Positions 42,960 through 55,995 of a stretch of 64,000 nucleotides of DNA are shown here, piece by piece; the first letter of the stretch is position 1, and every line of letters begins with the position of its first letter. The translations under genes were made by a program, and so were the position numbers. The notes under the pieces are model-generated. The model saw only the letters and a list, made by a program, of their open reading frames with translations. It was not told the DNA's origin and searched no databases. Source of the stretch: Pirellula sp. SH-Sr6A (GTDB lineage: Bacteria; Planctomycetota; Planctomycetia; Pirellulales; Pirellulaceae); the NCBI RefSeq assembly GCF_001610875.1, contig NZ_CP011272.1, positions 5,871,988 through 5,935,987 of the forward strand, written 5' to 3'.

Positions 42960-43129
42960 ACAACGACTGCGATTCATTGAAGAAGAAAGGGATCATCTGT
43001 CCCAAGTGCGGGTGCCGTCATTTCATCACGACGCACACGGAGCCTTTACGTGATGGACGCATCCGCCGCAGAAAGCGTTGTCGCAACTGCGATCGAAAAG
43101 TGATCACTCACGAGGTTCCTGAGAAATAG
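42956..43129 (+). CDS. Small NrdR-like zinc-ribbon protein
   Basis: This 57-residue protein starts at an ATGA overlap with the terminase stop. It has CPKCGCRHF and RCRNCDRKV, separated by a basic stretch RDGRIRRRKR, and ends THEVPEK. The spacing and the basic linker are like the zinc ribbon of the NrdR repressor, whose ATP-cone is absent here. It could be a small phage DNA-binding regulator of late genes. Confidence 0.75.
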   Translation: MNNDCDSLKKKGIICPKCGCRHFITTHTEPLRDGRIRRRKRCRNCDRKVITHEVPEK

Positions 43130-43207
43130 ATCGCTACATCTAGCACCCCACCAAGAATCGCATCGATCTGCGCGCAGTATCACGGCTCTTCGGCATAGGT
43201 AATCGAG

Positions 43208-43272
43208 GAGGAGCCACACCGGTCCGAGCAAGTCTACTCATCGCCGGGTGCCTCTCGACCGGACTCCTCTTT
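43208..43272 (+). terminator. Terminator-like hairpin before the portal operon
   Basis: GAGGAG (43208-43213) pairs with CTCCTC (43264-43269), and CCGGTC (43219-43224) pairs with GACCGG (43257-43262). The stem has an internal loop and a 32-base apical region and is followed by TTT. It lies in the 163-base gap between packaging and head genes and could split their expression. Confidence 0.5.
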
Positions 43273-43292
43273 CATCGAATAACCAAAGAAGC

Positions 43293-43490
43293 ATGTCAGA
43301 AGATTTGAAACAAGCTATCACTCAAAACGCGCAAGGCCCTGCAAAGGCCTCTGGCGACGCCGGCAGTGTTGAGCAGCACAAGCTGACTGATCAAATCGAA
43401 GCAGCTCGCTTTCTAGCCTCGAGAGATGCCACGAAGTCGAAGCGTCGTGGCTTGGTCTTCAACAAGATTGTTCCACCGGGGGCCGAGTAA
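43293..43490 (+). CDS. Small protein between terminase and portal
   Basis: This 65-residue protein starts at ATG 43293 (MSEDLKQAITQNAQGPAKAS...). It ends KSKRRGLVFNKIVPPGAE. Its place before the portal is where gpW-type head-joining proteins are often found, but I see no clear match to that family. Confidence 0.6.
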   Translation: MSEDLKQAITQNAQGPAKASGDAGSVEQHKLTDQIEAARFLASRDATKSKRRGLVFNKIVPPGAE

Positions 43491-43492
43491 CC

Positions 43493-44950
43493 GTGTTGTC
43501 CTGGATTTCCAATTGGTGGTCACCCAAATCCGTGCGAGCGCACAAACTAAGCGCGAGTCGCATCGTGCGCGCACGTTATGATGCTGCGGTGACCACCGAC
43601 GATAATCGGCGCCATTGGGCCTATGCGGATGGGCTTTCGCCCAACGCATCCAATAGTGCCGAAGTTCGCCGAATCCTTCGAAACCGTGCTCGGTATGAAA
43701 CGGCCAACAACTCGTATGCCCGCGGGATCGTTCTGACCCTCGCGCATGACGTCGTCGGTACCGGCCCCCGGTTGCAGATGCTTACTGGCGACTCTGAAGC
43801 CAATCGTCGCATCGAACAAGCCTTCATGCTGTGGGCTCGTTCGGTGCATCTTCCTGAGAAACTCCGCACGATGCGGATGGCTCGCGCCACGGATGGCGAA
43901 TCTTTCGCTGTCCTCACGAACAATCCTCGCCTCAATACGGAGGTCCAACTCGATCTCCGCCTCGTCGAGGCAGACCAGGTCACGACGCCCGATCTCGATC
44001 GACTTTCCACCATGGCGGTCGATGGGATCGTCTTTGATTCCGCTGGGAATCCGCTCGAGTACCACATCCTCCGGCATCACCCGGGGGACCGTTTCTATTC
44101 GGCTCGCAGCGAATACGATCGTATCCCCGCAACATCCGTACTCCACTGGTTTCGTGCCGATCGCCCCGGTCAAACGCGTGGAATTCCGGACATCATGCCG
44201 GCTCTTCCCCTCTTCGCACAGCTTCGGCGATTCACGTTGGCCGTTCTCGCTGCCGCAGAAACCGCAGCCGACTTTGCAGGGATCCTCTACACCGATGCCC
44301 CTGCCAATGGGGAAGCCGATGCAGCCGAGCCATTCGAGCCGATCGAGCTTGAGAAGCGAGCGTTGGTAACGATGCCTGGCGGTTGGAAGATGGCTCAAAT
44401 GCAGGCCGAGCAACCATCGACCACGTATGGGGAGTTTAAGCATGAACTGCTCAACGAGATCGCGCGATGCTTGAACATGCCTTTCAACGTCGCTGCAGGC
44501 AATAGTTCGGGTTACAACTATGCCTCAGGTCGTCTCGATCATCAGACGTACTACAAAGCGATTCGAGTCGAACAATCGCATCTCGAGCGAATCATCCTCG
44601 ATCGCATTCTCGCCGCTTGGCTTGATGAAGCCGCTCTTATCCCTGGTTTGCTACCAGACGGACTCGGTCCCTTTGCGCAGTGGCCCCATCAATGGTTTTG
44701 GGATGGTCACGAGCATGTCGATCCCGCCAAGGAAGCCAACGCACAGGCAACACGGCTCGCCAGTCATACCACCACATTGGCAGATGAATACGCCAAGCGA
44801 GGCCAAGACTGGGAGACTCAGCTTCGCCAACGCGCGAAGGAAATCGCACTGATGTCAGAGCTTGGTCTCGCAACCGAGACGCTGATGCCTACCACTCAAC
44901 AGGAAACCACGAATGTCGAAGACGAGGAAGTCCCTGCCGATGACGCTTAA
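43493..44950 (+). CDS. Phage portal protein (lambda gpB-like family)
   Basis: This 485-residue protein starts at GTG 43493, two bases after the previous stop. Portal-type stretches are RARYDAAVTTDDNRRHWAYA and ARYETANNSYARGIVLTLAH near the N-terminus, HWFRADRPGQTRGIPDIMPA in the middle, and LNMPFNVAAGNSSGYNYASG followed by RLDHQTY. These match the lambda-family portal, which forms the dodecameric ring for DNA entry. The acidic C-terminal tail overlaps the next gene by 11 bases. Confidence 0.92.
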   Translation: MLSWISNWWSPKSVRAHKLSASRIVRARYDAAVTTDDNRRHWAYADGLSPNASNSAEVRRILRNRARYETANNSYARGIVLTLAHDVVGTGPRLQMLTGDSEANRRIEQAFMLWARSVHLPEKLRTMRMARATDGESFAVLTNNPRLNTEVQLDLRLVEADQVTTPDLDRLSTMAVDGIVFDSAGNPLEYHILRHHPGDRFYSARSEYDRIPATSVLHWFRADRPGQTRGIPDIMPALPLFAQLRRFTLAVLAAAETAADFAGILYTDAPANGEADAAEPFEPIELEKRALVTMPGGWKMAQMQAEQPSTTYGEFKHELLNEIARCLNMPFNVAAGNSSGYNYASGRLDHQTYYKAIRVEQSHLERIILDRILAAWLDEAALIPGLLPDGLGPFAQWPHQWFWDGHEHVDPAKEANAQATRLASHTTTLADEYAKRGQDWETQLRQRAKEIALMSELGLATETLMPTTQQETTNVEDEEVPADDA

Positions 44951-46943
44951 GCCCCAGCACAACCAAAGCCAATTGAGCCTCTCCGCTACCGCGGTCCTCG
45001 ATATTGATGCATCGGCAGACGGCTCCAGTGCAGCCGCGCTACCGAAGTTCCGCATGGTGGCCTACACCGGCGGGCCGATGCGCGTCGCTGGTTGGCGATA
45101 CCCCGTGATCCTCGACTTGGCCGGCCTTGCGATCCCATCACAATCGCGACCCATTCGCTTCGGACATGACCCCCTCTCGGGTGTCGGTCACACGGATGCG
45201 ATCCGAGTCGAAGGTGGCCAGCTCATCGCTACCGGCATCGTCTCTCGCGATACCCCTGCTGCCAGGGAGGTCGTGGTGAGTTCGAAAAACGGATTCCCGT
45301 GGCAAGCCTCTGTGGGCGCTGGCGTGGATGAATTCGAGTTCGTCAAGGAAGGTCAAAAGGTAACCGTCAACGGAACGCAATACAGCGGTCCGGTGAACGT
45401 CGTCCGTAAGTCCTCGCTTGGTGAAATCAGTTTTGTAGACCTTGGTGCCGACGGAGCAACGAGCGCAAGCGTTGCCGCTCAGGCATCTGCAACCCCAGGA
45501 GAAGTTTCCATGGACGATTCGCAAGCCTCAACGCAGGAAGACAGTCAAACCACCTCGACCGCAACGGTCGCGCCATCGCCGGCACCGAGCGAGCCCGCAC
45601 TAACACACCCCGAGGTGAACGCCGCGATTGAAGCGATGCGAGTCGCCCATGCAGCAGAGCTCGAACGGATCGGTGCGATTCGTCAGATTTACAATGGAAC
45701 GCTTCCAAGCCTGGAGGCCCGTGCCATCCGTGAAGGTTGGAATGTGGAAAAGGCTGAGCTGGAGAAGATCCGGGCAACCCGCCCTGCGGTTCCGGCGATC
45801 CATGTCCAACAAAACACCATCAACTCGAACGTTCTGGAGGCAGCTTGTTTCCTGGCAGCCGGCCTCTCGAACGTCGAGCAAGTCGCTGACTCGCAGTCCC
45901 TCGATCTCGCGGCGCGACGATTCCGCGGGGGAATCGGATTGCAAGAACTCCTCCTCGAAGCCGCATGGGCCAACGGATACTCGGGGCGCAACTTCCGCGA
46001 TCACCGAGCGGTGATGCGTGCTGCGTTTGGTAGCTCTGTCGAAGCCAGTGGGGTTAGCACCATCGACATCGGTGGTATCCTGTCGAACGTGGCGAATAAG
46101 TTCCTGTTGGATGGCTTCTTCAGCGTCGAACGGACTTGGCGCAACATCTGCGCGGTTCGCAACGTCTCCGATTTCAAAACGGTGACCAGTTACCGATTGA
46201 TCGGTAAGGACCAATACGAGTTGGTCGCCCCTGGTGGTGAGCTCAAGCATGGGAACCTCGGGAACGAGAGCTACACGAACCGGGCCGACACGTATGGTTT
46301 GATGATGGCTGTCGATCGACGCGACATCATCAACGATGATCTCGATGCCATTACCACGATCCCGCGCAAGCTCGGTCGAGGATCCGGACTCAAGATCAAC
46401 GATGTGTTCTGGTCCATCTTCATGGCCAACTCGGACTTCTTCAAGACCGCGAACAAGAACTTCATCAGCGGAGCGTCGACCGCGATGGGGATTGATGGAT
46501 TGACCGAAGCGGAAGTCACCTTCATGGAACAAGTCGACTCGGATGGCAAGCCGATTGGGGTGATGCCTCTGATCTTGTTGGTTCCGCCTTCTCTCTCGGC
46601 GCTTGGTTCGCAGCTCTACAAGTCGATGGAGCTTCGCGACAACACGGCTGGCAATAAGTACCCGGTATCGAACCCCCACCAGAACAAGTTCAAGGTCGAA
46701 GTGAGTCGGTACCTGTCCAACTCGCAGTACACCGGCAACTCGGCGAAGGCATGGTACCTCTTGGCCGACCCCACTGACCTGCCAGTCATCGAGGTCGCGT
46801 TCCTCAATGGCCAAGAATCCCCCACGATTGAAACCGCCGAAGCGGACTTCAACGTGCTTGGTGTCCAAATGCGTGGTTACCACGACTTCGGTGTGGCACT
46901 GCAAGACCCACGTGGTGGGGTGAAGGCCAAGGGCGAAGCGTAG
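44940..46943 (+). CDS. Prohead protease-major capsid fusion protein
   Basis: The ATG at 44940 overlaps the portal stop; an upstream ATG at 44913 is also possible. The product has 667 residues. The N-terminal 190 residues look like a prohead protease (FGHDPLSGVGHTDAIRVEGG, then FPWQASVGAGVDEFEFVKEG and LGEISFVDLGAD). A disordered Ser/Thr/Pro/Gln linker and a coiled coil follow, as in scaffold domains. The C-terminal 400 residues resemble the Mu gpT-like major head protein (TYGLMMAVDRRDIINDDLDA). One chain would thus supply protease, scaffold and capsid subunit. Confidence 0.85.
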   Translation: MTLKPQHNQSQLSLSATAVLDIDASADGSSAAALPKFRMVAYTGGPMRVAGWRYPVILDLAGLAIPSQSRPIRFGHDPLSGVGHTDAIRVEGGQLIATGIVSRDTPAAREVVVSSKNGFPWQASVGAGVDEFEFVKEGQKVTVNGTQYSGPVNVVRKSSLGEISFVDLGADGATSASVAAQASATPGEVSMDDSQASTQEDSQTTSTATVAPSPAPSEPALTHPEVNAAIEAMRVAHAAELERIGAIRQIYNGTLPSLEARAIREGWNVEKAELEKIRATRPAVPAIHVQQNTINSNVLEAACFLAAGLSNVEQVADSQSLDLAARRFRGGIGLQELLLEAAWANGYSGRNFRDHRAVMRAAFGSSVEASGVSTIDIGGILSNVANKFLLDGFFSVERTWRNICAVRNVSDFKTVTSYRLIGKDQYELVAPGGELKHGNLGNESYTNRADTYGLMMAVDRRDIINDDLDAITTIPRKLGRGSGLKINDVFWSIFMANSDFFKTANKNFISGASTAMGIDGLTEAEVTFMEQVDSDGKPIGVMPLILLVPPSLSALGSQLYKSMELRDNTAGNKYPVSNPHQNKFKVEVSRYLSNSQYTGNSAKAWYLLADPTDLPVIEVAFLNGQESPTIETAEADFNVLGVQMRGYHDFGVALQDPRGGVKAKGEA

Positions 46944-46988
46944 TTCCTGGTAAGCAACCCTCACTGAAATTCAATCACGGAGTTTGAA

Positions 46989-47318
46989 ATGGCGAAAGCA
47001 ACGTTTGTTCAAGATGGCGACGCCATCAATTACACGCCAGAGACGGATCTGGCATCAGGAAGTGTCGTCGCGGTCGGCGATTTGATTGGCATCACGCGGA
47101 CAGAGATCAAGGCGAACAACCTCGGTTCTCTCGCTGTGGCGGGTGTCTTCGATATCGCGAAAGATCCTGCGGCGGTGATCAGTGCTGGCACCAAGGTCTA
47201 TTGGAAAGCCGACGACCAAGCGGTCGTAACGCTCCCAACGGGGAACAAGTTGGTTGGAAAAACTATTGCGACAGCCCCTGCGGGGGCTACGACCGCACGC
47301 GTGTTGCTAACCCACTGA
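46989..47318 (+). CDS. DUF2190 family phage protein
   Basis: This 109-residue protein fits DUF2190: FVQDGDAINYTPETDLASGS, then VVAVGDLIGITRTEIKANNL and GSLAVAGVFDIAKD. These small beta-barrel proteins are found next to capsid genes and are thought to decorate the head. It starts at ATG 46989 after GGAG. Confidence 0.88.
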   Translation: MAKATFVQDGDAINYTPETDLASGSVVAVGDLIGITRTEIKANNLGSLAVAGVFDIAKDPAAVISAGTKVYWKADDQAVVTLPTGNKLVGKTIATAPAGATTARVLLTH

Positions 47319-47344
47319 TTCGATTCCTAACGGATTCTCCCCAG

Positions 47345-47947
47345 ATGATTCCATCGATTCGATACATGCTGTTATTCATTCCGCTGTTGTCGTTCGCGAT
47401 CGGCTGTGATTCCAAGGAAGTTCGGGTGAGGTCTCTTTCGACTCCGCCCACCGAGCAACCGACTGCGAATCTGCCGGTCGAACTGCATCAACGGAATTGG
47501 ACTGGCAAGCTCAATCAAGGAAGCTGCGTTCACGCTTCCCTGGTGAACCACTTCCGATGGCTCAATCAATATGAGCTTGGTGAGCGATGGCGTGCGACCT
47601 ACAGCGATGGGGAATGGGATTCCCGATTGCGGGACCGACTCGATGCTGCAGGTATCGACTATAGCTACACGCTTAAAGCCGATCCGCGGTTCCTCGATTG
47701 GGCCAGCGCCACACGTCGTGGTGCGATCCTTTGGTGGAAGCCAGCCCACTGCTGCACCTTCGTTGGCTGGGTAATGCGTGATGGAAAGCAATACGCAGCC
47801 ATTCTTGATAACAACTACCCCGGTCGATTCGAACTCACCCCTCGCGATCAGTTCATTCGACTCTGGGCCGGTTACGGTGGATTCGCGCTAACCGTGATCC
47901 ACGATCCAGCTTCTTCTCTCACGTATCGAAGTTACGAGGTGTACTAA
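47345..47947 (+). CDS. Lipoprotein with cysteine-peptidase-like (C39/papain-type) motifs
   Basis: The ATG at 47345 starts a clear lipoprotein signal (YMLLFIPLLSFAIGCDSKE, lipobox AIGC), which decides against the longer frame. The product has 200 residues. The mature part has NQGSCVHASLVNHFRWL, a candidate nucleophile Cys; WWKPAHCCTFVGWV, a candidate His; and AILDNNYPGRFE, a candidate Asn/Asp. The order and spacing are those of papain-fold peptidases. An exported lipoprotein inside a head gene cluster is unusual. It may act on the host envelope or on other phages; this is inference. Confidence 0.7.
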   Translation: MIPSIRYMLLFIPLLSFAIGCDSKEVRVRSLSTPPTEQPTANLPVELHQRNWTGKLNQGSCVHASLVNHFRWLNQYELGERWRATYSDGEWDSRLRDRLDAAGIDYSYTLKADPRFLDWASATRRGAILWWKPAHCCTFVGWVMRDGKQYAAILDNNYPGRFELTPRDQFIRLWAGYGGFALTVIHDPASSLTYRSYEVY

Positions 47948-47950
47948 GCC

Positions 47951-49033
47951 ATGAGCGATACTGTACGAATTCGTCTGAGCCTTGGATTGCTCGTTGTGGC
48001 TGTTGTCCACGCGATTCTCGTCGGGGTGGTATTCACGGCGCTGCATGATTCCCCCGCGAAGGATAGCTATACGGAATTGCTAAAGGAGCCACCTTTCCGT
48101 CCCAGCAAACCGAGCATTGGCCAAATCGAGAAACTCGATGAGCCGCTTCCTGTGAACATCCAAGCGCAGCAGGAGATCAAGCAAGGGATCTTTGGTAATC
48201 GAACAGGGCGATTCTTTCCTGTTCGAACTCCCAGCGTTTATCCGAGCGTCTATGCGGTTCCAAGAACTACCGAAAGGGCTCCCCTTTGCACTGATCCGAG
48301 CAAATGTCCATTGCCAGCTTCTGGCAATAGTCCCTCTGCGCAACCTGTGATCGTTCCTCCCAAAGGGCCGGATGGATCTGCGTTCAAGGATCCAATCCAG
48401 CCACCTCTCGTGGTGACTCCGGTGAAAGCACCAGAGAGCAAAGCGTACCAACTGGCATTGTTCGTGGGCGATGACTCGCAAAGCCGGCGGCTGATCCAGT
48501 GGTTCGAATCGAATCCGAAGCTTCTCAAGCTACGTGAGCTCTGTGAATTCCAAATCTATACCGAATCGAACCCACTCTACCGAGAACGCTTCGCAAGCAT
48601 CGTTCCTCGTGAACAGTTTCCGGTGGTACTTCTGCAAGATGCGAAAGGAGGACACATTCACGCGGCGGGGCGAGCCATGATCCCTTCCACGCCGGAGGAG
48701 CTCTATTCCGATCTGCAGTATGGATACCAACTCTACGAGCAAGCCCTTCAAGCGGAGAAGACAGGAGCTATTCGATCGGCTGGGTATTCGTGGGATGAAA
48801 TGATCTCTCCCACGATGACGCTCTTCTCCCAAGATTGTCCCGACGGATTCTGTCCGATCGATACCAGCGATCGATTGCGACCAGGGGCCCGGATTCGCGA
48901 TCGGTTGTTCGATGAAGTGAACGATGGCCGCAGCGCCATTCTTTGGGCTTCGGCTGGCGAAATGATCACGCTTGCCTTGATCGTCGTTGCTGTCTTGCTG
49001 TTGGGTTTCATTCTTATCAAACGAGGAGTCTAA
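47951..49033 (+). CDS. Two-pass membrane protein with extracytoplasmic domain
   Basis: This 360-residue protein has one membrane segment at the N-terminus (LSLGLLVVAVVHAILVGVVF) and one at the C-terminus (MITLALIVVAVLLLGFILI). Between them are a Pro-rich part with the cysteine pair CTDPSKC, a domain with a thioredoxin-like strand-helix look (YQLALFVGDDSQSRRLIQWF), and later CPDGFC. The two cysteine pairs could form disulfides outside the membrane. It lies three bases after the lipoprotein gene and they are probably expressed together. Confidence 0.68.
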   Translation: MSDTVRIRLSLGLLVVAVVHAILVGVVFTALHDSPAKDSYTELLKEPPFRPSKPSIGQIEKLDEPLPVNIQAQQEIKQGIFGNRTGRFFPVRTPSVYPSVYAVPRTTERAPLCTDPSKCPLPASGNSPSAQPVIVPPKGPDGSAFKDPIQPPLVVTPVKAPESKAYQLALFVGDDSQSRRLIQWFESNPKLLKLRELCEFQIYTESNPLYRERFASIVPREQFPVVLLQDAKGGHIHAAGRAMIPSTPEELYSDLQYGYQLYEQALQAEKTGAIRSAGYSWDEMISPTMTLFSQDCPDGFCPIDTSDRLRPGARIRDRLFDEVNDGRSAILWASAGEMITLALIVVAVLLLGFILIKRGV

Positions 49034-49035
49034 AC

Positions 49036-49284
49036 GTGACGACGTCGATTATTGCACTAGTTGTGGTCTTGGTATTGTTGGCGGTTGCTATTTATCCCAA
49101 GAAGTCAAACACCTCCCAAAGCTCGTCTGGATTGCCAAACCCATGGGACTCGTCGAGCTTGCGAGTGCGCCAAGTCCGCGAGGAAGCGGATGCGATCGCT
49201 GATGAGTTTCGCCGCAAAGCGGAAGAAGCTTGGCGAGCGGAGCTTCGGCAGAAAGCATCCCAGCTCCTAGCTGATCCCAAATGA
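49036..49284 (+). CDS. Small single-pass membrane protein
   Basis: The GTG at 49036 gives 82 residues: one N-terminal membrane helix (SIIALVVVLVLLAVAIY) and a long charged helix (REEADAIADEFRRKAEEAWR). It lies two bases after the two-pass protein and overlaps the next gene by four bases (ATGA). It belongs to the envelope trio inside the head operon. Confidence 0.62.
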   Translation: MTTSIIALVVVLVLLAVAIYPKKSNTSQSSSGLPNPWDSSSLRVRQVREEADAIADEFRRKAEEAWRAELRQKASQLLADPK

Positions 49285-49664
49285 GAGATCTCTTAGCCGA
49301 AGGGCAAAAGTGGCTGTCCGGTCAACTCTATCAGCACATGTCGCGAGAGATCATCTACCGGCGCAATGAACTGAGCGTGTTGATCCGAGCCACTATCGGA
49401 AAGTCCATGTACGACCAAGACGACGGGGAGGGAATCGTTACCCGCAGTCAGGTTCGAGACTTTCTGATCAACACTCGCGATCTCACGACCTCCATCATCG
49501 GATCGCTCCCCAAAGCGGGGGACACCATTGTGGAGATCGATGACGAGAGCGAATTCACCTACGAGGTGATGTCGATGGGGAGCGAGCCTCCCTGGCGATA
49601 CAGCGATCCCTTCCGTTTGAAGTTACGCATTCACGCCAAACAGGTTTACTCACAGCCTTCATGA
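49281..49664 (+). CDS. Head-completion-type phage protein
   Basis: This 127-residue protein has RRNELSVLIRATIGKSMYDQ, then TRSQVRDFLINTRDLTT and a C-terminal beta part (WRYSDPFRLKLRIHAKQV). Size, place and fold impression fit a head-tail connector or head completion protein, but I cannot name the family. Confidence 0.65.
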   Translation: MRDLLAEGQKWLSGQLYQHMSREIIYRRNELSVLIRATIGKSMYDQDDGEGIVTRSQVRDFLINTRDLTTSIIGSLPKAGDTIVEIDDESEFTYEVMSMGSEPPWRYSDPFRLKLRIHAKQVYSQPS

Positions 49665-50089
49665 CTACGATCCTTCAGGTTGCCGACAGCGTCACCGAGC
49701 AGCTCAACGCAGCAGAGTTCGATCAGGACTTCGTGGCGGAACGCCTCTATGTACCGAACTTCGATCTAGAAGACATGAAGGAGCTGCGAGTCAGCGTCGT
49801 CCCCCGCGATGTGGAGATACTTCCTCATGATCGATCCCAAAATCGATACCACTGCCGCGTGGACATCGCCATTCAGAAGAAGTTCTCACAGGGGTCGAAC
49901 CAAGAGATCGATGCCTTGGTGGATCTGGGCGAAAAGATTGCTGATGAGTTCCGGCTTAAAAGGCTATTGTCCTTTCACGCAGCTCGCTGCATTAAGGCGG
50001 AGCACACAGTGCTCTATTCCAGCGAGCATTGGGAGCAGTTGCGACAGTTCACCAGTCTCCTGACGCTTACCTTTGAGCTTTCGCGATGA
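49661..50089 (+). CDS. Probable tail terminator / neck protein
   Basis: This 142-residue protein starts at an ATGA overlap. It has LQVADSVTEQLNAAEFDQDF, then ELRVSVVPRDVE and the strand-rich RCIKAEHTVLYSSEHWEQLR with FTSLLTLTFELSR. The pattern is that of small neck or tail-terminator proteins. Function is inferred from place in the head-to-tail gene order. Confidence 0.6.
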   Translation: MTTILQVADSVTEQLNAAEFDQDFVAERLYVPNFDLEDMKELRVSVVPRDVEILPHDRSQNRYHCRVDIAIQKKFSQGSNQEIDALVDLGEKIADEFRLKRLLSFHAARCIKAEHTVLYSSEHWEQLRQFTSLLTLTFELSR

Positions 50090-50649
50090 TCCGGTTAAGT
50101 GTTCGCACACAATTCGATTCTCGGAAGCTGCAGCGCAAGACGGAGCAAGCGACGTTCCGTTCGCTGCGGCATGCTGGAGGCGCGATCCGACTCACAGCGC
50201 GCCGAAGTATCCGCCGACGCAAAAAACCATCACTACCTGGAACACCTCCACATACACCAACCGGTCACCTGAAGCGGGTCTTCCGTTACGAAGTCTCCAA
50301 CGACAAGACCAACGTTCGCATTGGACCCGTGAATGAGTTCGCAGGGAAGATTTGGAACTTGCATGAATTTGGTGGCAAAGCCAAGGGGCGCAGGCTGCTC
50401 AAAGCCCATCGATTTCAAGTCGGCGAATACGGACCGATTCGAATCAAACAGCGAGGCTTCAATACCAAGTTTGCACGTATCCAATTGCAAACACCCGCGC
50501 AAGCCAATCGTGCGACGCGGTTGATTGAAGAAGAGAACACCCTACGACAGAACGAAGTTCGAAACTACCCCAAACGTCCGTTCATGAAACCCGCATTGGA
50601 TGCCAATCGCTCCAGACTGCCAAAGTTCTGGGCTAACAGCGTGAACTAA
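50086..50649 (+). CDS. HK97 gp10-like neck/tail-completion protein
   Basis: This 187-residue basic protein has RLSVRTQFDSRKLQRKTEQA, then HAGGAIRLTARRSIRRRKKP and a later YPKRPFMKPALDANRSRLP. The last motif is typical of gp10/minor-tail proteins that join head and tail. It starts at an ATGA overlap with the previous gene. Confidence 0.7.
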   Translation: MIRLSVRTQFDSRKLQRKTEQATFRSLRHAGGAIRLTARRSIRRRKKPSLPGTPPHTPTGHLKRVFRYEVSNDKTNVRIGPVNEFAGKIWNLHEFGGKAKGRRLLKAHRFQVGEYGPIRIKQRGFNTKFARIQLQTPAQANRATRLIEEENTLRQNEVRNYPKRPFMKPALDANRSRLPKFWANSVN

Positions 50650-50664
50650 AGGAGAAGATTCTCA

Positions 50665-51090
50665 ATGGCCGAAGTCGTACTCGGTCTCGATGCCGTTCTC
50701 AAAATCGACGGTGACGAGATCAAAAACTGCAAAGATCTTACCGTGTCGCTTGAAAAGGCGGAGGCCGATGCGAGCACGCGAGATAATAACGGGTGGCGTG
50801 CCACCGTTGGCACTCTCAAGGATGCCTCCATCGAGTTCACCGTCCTCAATAAAGTAGGGGACACCACTTTCGCAATGATTCAATCTCTCTTCATGTCGGG
50901 GGATCCCTGCGATGTGGAGATCAGCGACGCGGGGGGAACTCTCTTGCTCACTTGCGAGGTGATGCAGTTCAACGTCAATCAGAACCTCGAAGAGGTGATT
51001 GCTGCCGACGTGACACTCAAACCAACCCAGTCTTCCACCGGTACCGGGGTGAATGTCGGAACGCCAGCGCCTGGGGGAGGAGGCACCTAA
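50665..51090 (+). CDS. Major tail tube protein
   Basis: This 141-residue protein has the beta-sandwich look of tail tube subunits: VLGLDAVLKIDGDEIKNCKD, then VSLEKAEADASTRDNNGWRA and TVGTLKDASIEFTVL. It ends in a glycine-rich tail (TPAPGGGGT). It lies just before the tail chaperones, as expected for a siphovirus. Confidence 0.82.
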   Translation: MAEVVLGLDAVLKIDGDEIKNCKDLTVSLEKAEADASTRDNNGWRATVGTLKDASIEFTVLNKVGDTTFAMIQSLFMSGDPCDVEISDAGGTLLLTCEVMQFNVNQNLEEVIAADVTLKPTQSSTGTGVNVGTPAPGGGGT

Positions 51091-51093
51091 TCC

Positions 51094-51561
51094 ATGAAGA
51101 AGTTCATCGATTCGCAAGGTCGTCCTTGGGTAGTGGATGTCAACGTTGCCACGATCAAAAGGGTGAAAGGACTTGCTGGCATTAATCTCTTGGAAGTTGT
51201 GGAAGGAGAATTGGTCGAACGTCTCAGTTCGGATCCGATTCTTCTTTGCGATGTTCTCTACTCTGTTTGCAAGCCTCAAGCGGACCGGGAAGGAGTCTCC
51301 GATGAGGATTTCGGAACCGGATTGGCAGGGGAAGCCATATCGGAGGCCACCAAAGCACTTATCGAAGCGTTGGTGGACTTCTTCCCGGAGCCGCGACGCC
51401 GTCTGCTGCAGAAAGCGGCGGCGAAGTTTCACCAGGTGCAGACAAAGGCGTTCCAGATGATCGAGACGAAGCTGGAGAGTTCCGACATCGAGGCGCAGAT
51501 CATGCAGCAACTCGAGCAAGAACTTCAGCAAGCGATACCGAGCAACTCATCTTCCGCTTAG
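51094..51561 (+). CDS. Tail assembly chaperone (gpG-like)
   Basis: This 155-residue protein has a beta start (MKKFIDSQGRPWVVDVNVAT) and a long helical part (EALVDFFPEPRRRLLQKAAA, AQIMQQLEQELQQAI). It lies between tail tube and fibre/tape genes like the G protein of lambda. The following frame is open in -1 register across its end, so a G-GT-type frameshift product is possible. Confidence 0.68.
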   Translation: MKKFIDSQGRPWVVDVNVATIKRVKGLAGINLLEVVEGELVERLSSDPILLCDVLYSVCKPQADREGVSDEDFGTGLAGEAISEATKALIEALVDFFPEPRRRLLQKAAAKFHQVQTKAFQMIETKLESSDIEAQIMQQLEQELQQAIPSNSSSA

Positions 51562-51584
51562 CAGGAGTCTTTGGGATCGATCCG

Positions 51585-55992
<4,408 letters not shown>

Positions 55993-55995
55993 TCG

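Noticed and set aside
43547-44443. 298-residue minus-strand open frame
   Set aside because: Antisense to the portal gene; no start signal or family.
45600-46964. 454-residue minus-strand open frame
   Set aside because: Antisense to the protease-capsid gene, with no recognisable family; a shadow of codon bias.
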